Assembly (NCBI GenBank): GCA_903921135.1
Contig: CAIXOY010000290.1
Location: 1-5,373 of the forward strand
Source of the DNA: an uncultured Gammaproteobacteria bacterium
Lineage (GTDB): Bacteria; Pseudomonadota; Gammaproteobacteria; Pseudomonadales; UBA5518
Reading direction: 5' to 3'
Length of the DNA stretch: 5,373 nucleotides
Positions 1 through 4,479 of this stretch are shown one piece after another. The position numbers and the translations under genes are program-made. The number at the start of each line of letters is the position of its first letter. The first letter of the stretch is position 1. The notes beneath the pieces are model-generated. The model was not told the origin of the DNA. It worked only from the letters and a program-made list of their open reading frames with translations, and did no database searches.

Positions 1-805
1 CGTAATAGGCCATCTTGATGATCTTCGGGTCGACGCCCTTGCCGACCAGATAGTCCACCACGGCCTGCGCGCGCTGCTTCGAGAGTTCGAGGTTCTGCGG
101 CTTGCGACCCGTGTCGTCGCTGTAGCCGTCGATATGGATCGCCTTGACGTCCTTCACCAAAGAGAGGTGCTGCAACAGCACATCGAGTCGGGCGCGACCG
201 GCATCGTCAACCTCATAGCCGCCGCCGGGGTAGTTGATGCGGGTACGTGCGGCCTGCGCGAAGGAACTGGGCAACAGCCCACCGAGGCATTCGCGGTAAT
301 CGCCGTAGGCCGCGCGGAAATTGACCGGCACGAGGCTGACGCGGCTGTGACCGCTGCGGGACAAGGAGGGCAGATGCTCGAAGACCGGCACCAGCCCCTC
401 CATGAGGCCTTCGAGGATGCTCTCCGCCACCGTCTCCGGGAGGCGCACCGGGTCCTCACCGCTTTGTACCGGCACGCTCGCAAGAGCAACCGGCTGGATT
501 TTCTGCCGCCAGGGCGGCGCCTCGAGCGACAGACGCGCATCGCCGGCAAGCAATCGCTGCGTGCTGCTCAACAGGAATTCGGGGGATTCCCCGGCGCGCT
601 TGCGGAACACGGCTTCGCCGAAGAACGGAATGGGCTGGGAGAGACGGCATTCGAGGCTCGAGCGGCGCAGCTTCCACTCCGCCGAGTCGGGCCTCGCGCT
701 GAAATCCGTGGCGCGCGCCGAGACGGCGAACGCCAGCACGCCCAGTGCGGCAATGAACCGAACCGGCCGGGCTTGCGAACGGGCAATCGCCTCTTTCTGG
801 CTCAA
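1..805 (-). CDS. motY: MotY, flagellar T-ring / stator-associated protein (3' end cut by window edge)
   Basis: Periplasmic protein of the polar flagellar motor; in the family it forms the T ring around the basal body and anchors or recruits stators by binding peptidoglycan. 268 codons are visible and the C-terminus lies outside the window. From the chosen TTG start, residues 1-16 are a basic n-region, 17-29 a hydrophobic core and A30-R31-A32 a signal peptidase I site with no lipobox cysteine, so export as a soluble periplasmic protein is expected. Residues 33 to about 185 match the MotY N-terminal domain. C53 and C173 are 120 residues apart, like the disulfide pair I recall in Vibrio MotY. 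Residues from about 185 on are an OmpA-like peptidoglycan-binding domain: SDDTG at 229-233, N238, LS at 241-242, R245, with D230 and R245 at the ligand-binding spacing. The frame is closed just upstream by TGA. A GTG at 817 is the alternative start; TTG at 805 has GGAG five bases before it. Confidence 0.9.
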   Translation of the reverse strand, partial: MSQKEAIARSQARPVRFIAALGVLAFAVSARATDFSARPDSAEWKLRRSSLECRLSQPIPFFGEAVFRKRAGESPEFLLSSTQRLLAGDARLSLEAPPWRQKIQPVALASVPVQSGEDPVRLPETVAESILEGLMEGLVPVFEHLPSLSRSGHSRVSLVPVNFRAAYGDYRECLGGLLPSSFAQAARTRINYPGGGYEVDDAGRARLDVLLQHLSLVKDVKAIHIDGYSDDTGRKPQNLELSKQRAQAVVDYLVGKGVDPKIIKMAYY

Positions 806-810
806 CGACT

Positions 811-814
811 CTCC
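811..814 (-). promoter_or_regulatory. motY ribosome binding site favouring the TTG start
   Basis: On the minus strand GGAG is followed by five bases and then TTG at 805. The only other in-frame candidate, GTG at 817, has its nearest purine-rich tract (GGGGGAGGG, 832-840) 14 bases away, which is too far for efficient initiation. No ATG is available between the upstream in-frame stop and the signal peptide. Confidence 0.5.
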
Positions 815-850
815 CACGGGGGCACGCTGATCCCTCCCCCATCAAGCCGG

Positions 851-877
851 TTATCGACGTGCGGGCGCGGAACTTTA
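851..877 (-). promoter_or_regulatory. sigma-28 (FliA) promoter of motY
   Basis: Read on the minus strand, TAAAGTTC (877-870) is followed by exactly 11 bases and then GTCGATAA (858-851). The established FliA consensus is TAAAGTTT-N11-GCCGATAA, so each box matches 7 of 8 with the correct spacing. Transcription would begin near 844, leaving a leader of about 40 bases to the motY start. The site lies upstream of a flagellar motor gene in the right orientation. As I recall, motY is FliA-dependent in Vibrio and Pseudomonas. Confidence 0.85.
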
Positions 878-919
878 TGCCACGCCGCCGGAACGGTACC
901 GGCGGGCAGCCTTTTCCGC

Positions 920-925
920 TAGCAT
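920..925 (+). promoter_or_regulatory. weak -10 candidate for pyrC
   Basis: TAGCAT matches TATAAT at 4 of 6 positions and lies about 30 bases before the pyrC start. No convincing -35 hexamer sits 16-18 bases upstream (TACCGG at the 17-base spacing). Nothing else in 878-954 looks like a pyrC promoter, and I see no pyrC leader hairpin of the enteric type. Confidence 0.2.
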
Positions 926-954
926 CCCGGCTCGCGCGCAGCAGGCAGACAGGG

Positions 955-2013
955 ATGCAGGACATCGAGATCACCCGGCCCGACGACTGGCACTTGCACC
1001 TGCGCGACGGCCCATCCCTGCACCTCACGGTGAACGCCGCAGCGCGCGTGTTCCGCCGCGTCATCGTGATGCCGAACCTGAAGCCCCCGGTCTCCACCGC
1101 AGCCGATGCGCTCGCCTACCACGCGCGCATTCTGGCGGCGCTCGACCGGCAGAACTCCTGCGCGGACTTCCAGCCGCTGATGACGCTGTACCTGCGGGAC
1201 ATCACCGAACCCGCGGAAATCGCCCGCGCGAAGGCGAGTGGCGTGGTTCATGGCGTGAAGCTCTACCCGGCGGGCGCCACCACCAACAGCGATGCGGGCG
1301 TAACGGACATCTCCCGCGTGTATCCCGTGCTCGAAGAGATGCAGCGCATCGGCATGCCGCTGCTCGTGCACGGCGAGGTAACGGACTCCCACATCGACGT
1401 CTTCGATCGCGAGAAGGTCTTCATCGATCGCACCCTGGCGCCACTGCTGCGGGATTTGCCCGCACTGAGGGTGGTGTTCGAGCACATCACCACCGCGGAT
1501 GCGGCGGCCTTCGTGGCCGAGGGGCCCAGCACCCTCGCCGCCACCATCACCCCTCATCACCTGCTCTACAACCGCAACCATATGCTGGCGGGCGCGGTGC
1601 GGCCGCACTTCTTCTGCCTGCCCATCCTGAAACGGAACACCCACCAGGAGGCCCTCGTTGCGGCCGCCACGGGAGGCTCGCCGAAATTCTTCCTGGGCAC
1701 CGACTCTGCACCCCATGCGAAGCACGCCAAGGAATGCGCTGCCGGTTGCGCGGGCATCTTCAATTCGCACGCCGCGATCGAGTCCTATGCCGAGGTCTTC
1801 GAGGCGCAGGGCACGCTCGACCGGCTGGAAGGTTTCGCCAGTTTCCATGGCCCCGATTTCTACGGCTTGCCGCGCAACACCGACCGGATACGGCTGCGCC
1901 GCGAGGCCTGGGAAGGGCCCTCGAGCACATTGATGGGGAGCGACAGCGTCGTGCCGATGCGCGCGGGCGAGCAGGTGGGCTGGCGGGTCGTCGACAGCGG
2001 GCAGGAGGCATGA
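955..2013 (+). CDS. pyrC: Dihydroorotase (PyrC, class II / short form)
   Basis: Cytosolic zinc enzyme that cyclises N-carbamoyl-L-aspartate to dihydroorotate, the third step of de novo pyrimidine synthesis. The 352 residues compare with about 348 for the E. coli enzyme. The full active site is visible: H13-L-H15 in the opening WHLHLRDG motif, R17, N41 in MPNLKPP, the carboxylated lysine K102 in GVKLYPAG, H139 in LLVHGEV, H177 in FEHITT, and D250 in LGTDSAPH with H254. The substrate-loop threonines are T109-T110. An in-frame ATG at 859 would add 32 low-complexity basic residues and cross the motY promoter. The ATG at 955 puts the family N-terminus (MQDIEITRPDDWHLHLRDG) in place and is preferred, although its Shine-Dalgarno sequence is poor. 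The gene is divergent from motY and its TGA overlaps the rnt ATG, indicating one transcript with rnt. Confidence 0.96.
   Translation: MQDIEITRPDDWHLHLRDGPSLHLTVNAAARVFRRVIVMPNLKPPVSTAADALAYHARILAALDRQNSCADFQPLMTLYLRDITEPAEIARAKASGVVHGVKLYPAGATTNSDAGVTDISRVYPVLEEMQRIGMPLLVHGEVTDSHIDVFDREKVFIDRTLAPLLRDLPALRVVFEHITTADAAAFVAEGPSTLAATITPHHLLYNRNHMLAGAVRPHFFCLPILKRNTHQEALVAAATGGSPKFFLGTDSAPHAKHAKECAAGCAGIFNSHAAIESYAEVFEAQGTLDRLEGFASFHGPDFYGLPRNTDRIRLRREAWEGPSSTLMGSDSVVPMRAGEQVGWRVVDSGQEA
2003..2008 (+). promoter_or_regulatory. rnt Shine-Dalgarno AGGAGG at unusual spacing
   Basis: A perfect AGGAGG inside the last codons of pyrC ends one base before the ATG at 2010 but ten bases before an in-frame GTG at 2019. 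The first spacing is too tight for normal initiation and the second is at the long end of normal. The motif also supports re-initiation by ribosomes finishing pyrC at the ATGA overlap. The real start of rnt is therefore uncertain by three codons. Confidence 0.6.
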
Positions 2014-2681
2014 GCAACGTGAACGACCGTGACTGGCACATGGACGTGGAAAACACGGGCCCGGGCGGCACACCGCTCTCGGCGCGCTTCCGGGGCTATC
2101 TGCCCGTGGTGGTGGACGTCGAGACCGGGGGCTTCAACGCGCGCACCGATGCGCTGCTGGAGGTGGCCGTCTCGATACTGGCCATGGACGAGCGCGGCGA
2201 CCTGGTGTGCGACCGCACCGTGGGCTGGGCCGTGCATCCCTTCGAGGGCGCGAATATCGAGCAGGCCTCACTCGACTTCACCGGCATCGACCCCTGGTCG
2301 ACGGACCGCGGAGCACTCGACGAGGCCGAGGCCATGCGTGAACTCTTCAGCGAAGTGCGTCGCGCCGTCCGCGAGGCCGGCTGCAAGCGCGCGATCCTGG
2401 TGGGCCACAACGCGTTCTTCGATCACGGCTTCGTGTTCGCGGCGGCCGACCGCTGCGCGCTGAAGCGCAACCCCTTCCACCCCTTCAGCACCTTCGACAC
2501 CGTGACACTCGCGGGAATGGCCTTCGGTCAGACCGTGCTGGCCCGGGCATGCGAGATGGCGGAGATCGAGTTCAGCACGCGCAAGGCGCACCGTGCGGGC
2601 TATGACTGCGAGAAAACCGCCGAGCTGTTCTGCTCGGTCGTGAACCGCTGGAAGGATGCGGGAGGCTGGCCTCCCGCCTGA
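2010..2681 (+). CDS. rnt: Ribonuclease T (DEDDh 3'-5' exoribonuclease)
   Basis: Cytosolic homodimeric exonuclease that trims the 3' ends of tRNAs, 5S and 23S rRNA and other stable RNAs, including tRNA CCA-end turnover. From the ATG it has 223 residues, against 215 for E. coli RNase T. The DEDDh catalytic set is complete: D36 and E38 in VDVETGG, D138 in HNAFFDH, and H194 and D199 in AHRAGYD. These match E. coli D23, E25, D125, H181 and D186 with a constant offset of 13. The aromatic wedge residues are kept (F42, F90, F137, F159), but the position of E. coli E73 is A86. The signature stretch KRNPFHPF is at 152-159. The N-terminal tail before RFRGY (26-30) is longer than in E. coli. Possible starts are ATG 2010, GTG 2019 or ATG 2040; homology does not decide between them. 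The gene is coupled to pyrC and convergent with grxD. Confidence 0.95.
   Translation: MSNVNDRDWHMDVENTGPGGTPLSARFRGYLPVVVDVETGGFNARTDALLEVAVSILAMDERGDLVCDRTVGWAVHPFEGANIEQASLDFTGIDPWSTDRGALDEAEAMRELFSEVRRAVREAGCKRAILVGHNAFFDHGFVFAAADRCALKRNPFHPFSTFDTVTLAGMAFGQTVLARACEMAEIEFSTRKAHRAGYDCEKTAELFCSVVNRWKDAGGWPPA
2658..2677. terminator. GC-rich hairpin at the rnt/grxD convergent junction
   Basis: GCGGGAGG, loop CTGG, CCTCCCGC: a perfect 8-bp stem formed by the last codons of rnt (Gly-Gly-Trp-Pro-Pro). A smaller dyad, CCTGA-ACC-TCAGG (2677-2689), follows and includes both stop codons. There is no T-tract on either strand, so this is not a canonical intrinsic terminator. It may still act bidirectionally, pause RNA polymerase or protect 3' ends. 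Confidence 0.45.
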
Positions 2682-2684
2682 ACC

Positions 2685-3017
2685 TCAGGCCGTCTTGCCT
2701 ACGGCTTCCTTGACGAGGGGCTCGAGTTCGCCCTTCTCGAACATGTCGCTGATGATGTCCGAGCCGCCGATCAGCTCGCCGCCGATCCACAGCTGCGGGA
2801 AGGTCGGCCAGTTGGCGTAGACCGGCAGCGTGGCGCGGATCTCGGGGTTCTGCAGGATGTCGACATAGGCGAAGCGCTCGCCGCAGGCCATGAGTGCCTG
2901 CGATGCCCGCGCGGAAAAGCCGCACTGGGGCTGGTTGGGGGAGCCTTTCATGTAGAGCAGGATCGGGTTTTCGGCGATCTGCTGCTTGATGGACTCGATG
3001 GTGTCTTCCTGGGCCAT
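2685..3017 (-). CDS. grxD: Monothiol glutaredoxin, CGFS type (Grx4/GrxD)
   Basis: Small cytosolic protein that binds a glutathione-ligated [2Fe-2S] cluster as a homodimer, or as a heterodimer with BolA-type proteins, and passes clusters to target proteins. The 110 residues are close to the 115 of E. coli Grx4. Diagnostic residues are K24 in LYMKGSP (glutathione binding), the single active cysteine C32 in CGFS (32-35), WPTFPQLW at 70-77 with T72 and the cis-proline P74, and GGSD at 84-87. A single thioredoxin-fold domain spans nearly the whole chain, so this is the short bacterial type and not a fused one. The ATG at 3017 has GGAGG five bases upstream; an earlier in-frame ATG at 3062 would add 15 residues that the family lacks. 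It is convergent with rnt and divergent from argD. As I recall, rnt and grxD are also close together in E. coli. Confidence 0.96.
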   Translation of the reverse strand: MAQEDTIESIKQQIAENPILLYMKGSPNQPQCGFSARASQALMACGERFAYVDILQNPEIRATLPVYANWPTFPQLWIGGELIGGSDIISDMFEKGELEPLVKEAVGKTA

Positions 3018-3051
3018 GACTGCCTCCGGCGGGAAATGTGGAACGGGCCGC

Positions 3052-3057
3052 ATGATA
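3052..3057 (-). promoter_or_regulatory. candidate -10 element for grxD
   Basis: On the minus strand TATCAT matches TATAAT at 5 of 6 positions, about 35 bases before the grxD ATG. At the 17-base spacing the -35 hexamer is TGGGTC, which is poor, so an activator or an alternative promoter is possible. Transcription would start near 3045. Confidence 0.3.
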
Positions 3058-3083
3058 CACAAGGGATTCGTTATGACCCAGTA

Positions 3084-3096
3084 AACCGATCAGGTT
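3084..3096. promoter_or_regulatory. small dyad AACC-N5-GGTT between grxD and argD
   Basis: AACCGATCAGGTT is an inverted repeat with 4-bp arms and a 5-base spacer. It lies just upstream of the candidate grxD -10 region, in the only noticeably AT-richer part of the intergenic region. It is operator-like in form but matches no site I can name, and arms this short occur by chance. Confidence 0.2.
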
Positions 3097-3112
3097 AAAG
3101 GGGCCCGGATTC

Positions 3113-3127
3113 GCACACGGATTGTGC
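3113..3127. promoter_or_regulatory. dyad GCACA-N5-TGTGC upstream of argD
   Basis: GCACA, CGGAT, TGTGC: a perfect 5-bp inverted repeat with a 5-base spacer, about 23 bases upstream of the candidate argD -35. An activator or repressor half-turn site is possible. I see no match to the enteric ARG box or to the Pseudomonas ArgR site. Confidence 0.25.
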
Positions 3128-3149
3128 CACTCTGTCACAGGATGCGGCG

Positions 3150-3178
3150 TTGTGGCCCGCAGGGTGCGCGGCTAGGAT
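3150..3178 (+). promoter_or_regulatory. candidate sigma-70 promoter of argD-argF
   Basis: TTGTGG (3150-3155), a 17-base spacer and TAGGAT (3173-3178) form a weak sigma-70 arrangement (3 of 6 and 4 of 6 matches). Initiation near 3185 would give an argD leader of about 80 bases that contains the hairpin at 3193-3212. Confidence 0.35.
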
Positions 3179-3192
3179 CGGCCGCTTTTCCG

Positions 3193-3221
3193 GAGGCAGC
3201 ACCTGCTGCCTCTTTGCGTTC
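3193..3221 (+). terminator. attenuator-like hairpin in the argD leader
   Basis: GAGGCAGC, loop ACCT, GCTGCCTC forms a perfect 8-bp stem (3193-3212), extendable by a G-U pair. It is followed by TTTGCGTTC, a broken T-rich stretch. No plus-strand gene lies upstream for it to terminate, so if it works in RNA it acts in the argD leader, either as an attenuator or simply as structure. A weaker pairing, GGGT (3223-3226) with ACCC (3244-3247), follows just before the ribosome binding site. Confidence 0.4.
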
Positions 3222-3263
3222 TGGGTGCCTGCGCGGCGCCGGGACCCGTCCAGGGAAGAGCCG

Positions 3264-4439
3264 ATGAGCACGCCCTCGATCATGCCCACCTACAAGCGCC
3301 TCGACGTGAGCTTCACGCACGGCGAGGGCTGCTGGCTGTACGACACCCATGGCCGGCGCTATCTGGACGCCCTGTCGGGCATCGCGGTCTGCGGCCTTGG
3401 GCATGCACACCCTGCAGTGACCGAAGCCATCACGGCACAAGCCGGGAAACTCCTCCACACCTCGAACCTCTACGGCATCCCCCTGCAGCAGGAGCTGGCC
3501 GACCGCCTGACGCGCGCCGCCGGCATGGACACCGTGTTCTTCGGCAACTCCGGCGCCGAGGCGAACGAGGGCGCGATCAAGCTCGCGCGGCTCTTCGGTC
3601 ACCGCAAGGGCATCGACAAGCCCGCCATCATCGTGATGGAAGGCGCCTTCCACGGGCGCACCCTGGCCACCTTGTCGGCCACGGGAAGCCGCAAGGTGCA
3701 GGCCGGTTTCGAGCCACTGGTGAGCGGCTTCGTGCGGGCACGCTACGGCGATCTCACCGAGATCAGCGCCATCGCCCGCAACAACCCGCGCATCGTCGCG
3801 GTGCTGGTGGAACCGGTGCAGGGCGAAGCAGGGATCCGCCTTCCGCCGCCCGGGTATCTCGAGGGTCTGCGCGAGATCTGTGACGCCAACGACTGGCTCC
3901 TGATGCTGGACGAGGTGCAGACCGGCAACGGCCGCACCGGGCGCATGTTCGCCTGGCAGCACGGCAGCGCGGCGCCGGATGTGCTCACCACCGCCAAGGG
4001 CCTCGGCAACGGCGTGCCCATCGGCGCCTGCCTCGCGCGGGGCAAAGCGGCCAGCCTTTTCGGCCCGGGCAACCACGGCTCCACCTTCGGCGGCAACCCG
4101 CTCGCCTGCGCCGCGGCCAACGCCGTGCTCCGGGTGATCGAGGAGCAGCAACTCTGCGCACACGCCGAACAGATGGGCGATGAACTGGTGCGGCAACTGC
4201 GCGAGGCACTGGCCAGCGTGCCCGGCGTGCGCGAGGTACGCGGCAAGGGCCTGATGGTAGGCATCGAGCTCGAGGCCGCAGGCACGGGTCTGGTCGAAGA
4301 CGCGCTCGCCGCGGGCCTGCTGATCAACCTGACCGGCGACAACGTGATCCGCCTCCTGCCGCCGCTGGTGATCTCGGCAGACGAGGTCACGCAAATCACA
4401 CACATCCTCGCAACACTGCTGCGCAACAGGGCCGCCTGA
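3264..4439 (+). CDS. argD: Acetylornithine aminotransferase (ArgD)
   Basis: Cytosolic PLP enzyme of arginine synthesis that transaminates N-acetylglutamate semialdehyde with glutamate to give N-acetylornithine; enteric homologues also serve as succinyl-diaminopimelate aminotransferases in lysine synthesis. The 391 residues are typical for class III aminotransferases of this subfamily. Visible features: the phosphate-binding NSGAEAN at 95-101, F129-H130-G131-R132, EPVQGE at 183-188, the PLP-pyridine aspartate in LDEVQTG (D216, with Q219), the Schiff-base lysine K245 in TTAKGLGNG, and HGSTFGGNPL at 271-280 with T274. The ATG at 3264 has AGGGA seven bases upstream and starts at the family's usual N-terminus; the open frame back to 3150 begins with TTG and adds basic, cysteine-containing residues unlike ArgD. 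It is followed after 40 bases by argF on the same strand, which supports an arginine role over related class III enzymes (GABA or ornithine aminotransferase). Confidence 0.93.
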   Translation: MSTPSIMPTYKRLDVSFTHGEGCWLYDTHGRRYLDALSGIAVCGLGHAHPAVTEAITAQAGKLLHTSNLYGIPLQQELADRLTRAAGMDTVFFGNSGAEANEGAIKLARLFGHRKGIDKPAIIVMEGAFHGRTLATLSATGSRKVQAGFEPLVSGFVRARYGDLTEISAIARNNPRIVAVLVEPVQGEAGIRLPPPGYLEGLREICDANDWLLMLDEVQTGNGRTGRMFAWQHGSAAPDVLTTAKGLGNGVPIGACLARGKAASLFGPGNHGSTFGGNPLACAAANAVLRVIEEQQLCAHAEQMGDELVRQLREALASVPGVREVRGKGLMVGIELEAAGTGLVEDALAAGLLINLTGDNVIRLLPPLVISADEVTQITHILATLLRNRAA

Positions 4440-4479
4440 GCGCAGTTCCGTTCACTTCCAACGTTTCCCGGAGCCCGCT

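Larger units (their letters stand above)
3142..3267 (+). other. Arg-rich 41-codon upstream reading frame overlapping the argD start (speculative)
   Basis: An ATG at 3142 opens 41 codons that end in TGA at 3265-3267, overlapping the argD ATG by the 4-base ATGA. Seven of the 41 residues are arginine (positions 2, 3, 10, 26, 31, 36, 41), and the frame runs through the leader hairpin. Against it: the ATG has no Shine-Dalgarno sequence at a useful distance, GC-rich DNA gives Arg-rich frames by chance, and the best promoter candidate starts transcription downstream of this ATG. I recognise no homologous family. Confidence 0.12.

Noticed and set aside
866..881. Sigma-54-like TGGCA element upstream of motY (minus strand)
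   Set aside because: TGGCA is present, but the -12 TTGC element is absent and the nearest GC is displaced by one base. The overlapping sigma-28 match is far better.
134..922. Plus-strand open frame of 262 codons opposite motY
   Set aside because: The minus-strand frame encodes a MotY N-terminal domain plus an OmpA-like domain with a signal peptide and FliA promoter; the plus frame has no recognisable features and runs across that promoter.
859..954. N-terminal extension of PyrC from ATG 859
   Set aside because: The added residues are basic and low in complexity, the family N-terminus begins at 955, and the ATG lies inside the divergent motY promoter region.
919..2073. Long open frame antisense to pyrC (384 codons, minus strand)
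   Set aside because: It mirrors the GC-rich codon bias of pyrC, has no recognisable domain and extends through the coupled pyrC/rnt junction. The sense frame has a complete dihydroorotase active site.
3123..3139. CRP/Vfr-like site TGTGC-N7-TCACA
   Set aside because: The half-sites resemble TGTGA/TCACA, but the spacer is 7 bases instead of 6 and one half-site is imperfect, so it does not fit the consensus.
3135..4403. Long open frame antisense to argD (422 codons, minus strand)
   Set aside because: Composition is dominated by A, G, R, H and V, as expected for the complement of a high-GC gene, and it shows no motifs. argD on the plus strand is complete and unambiguous.
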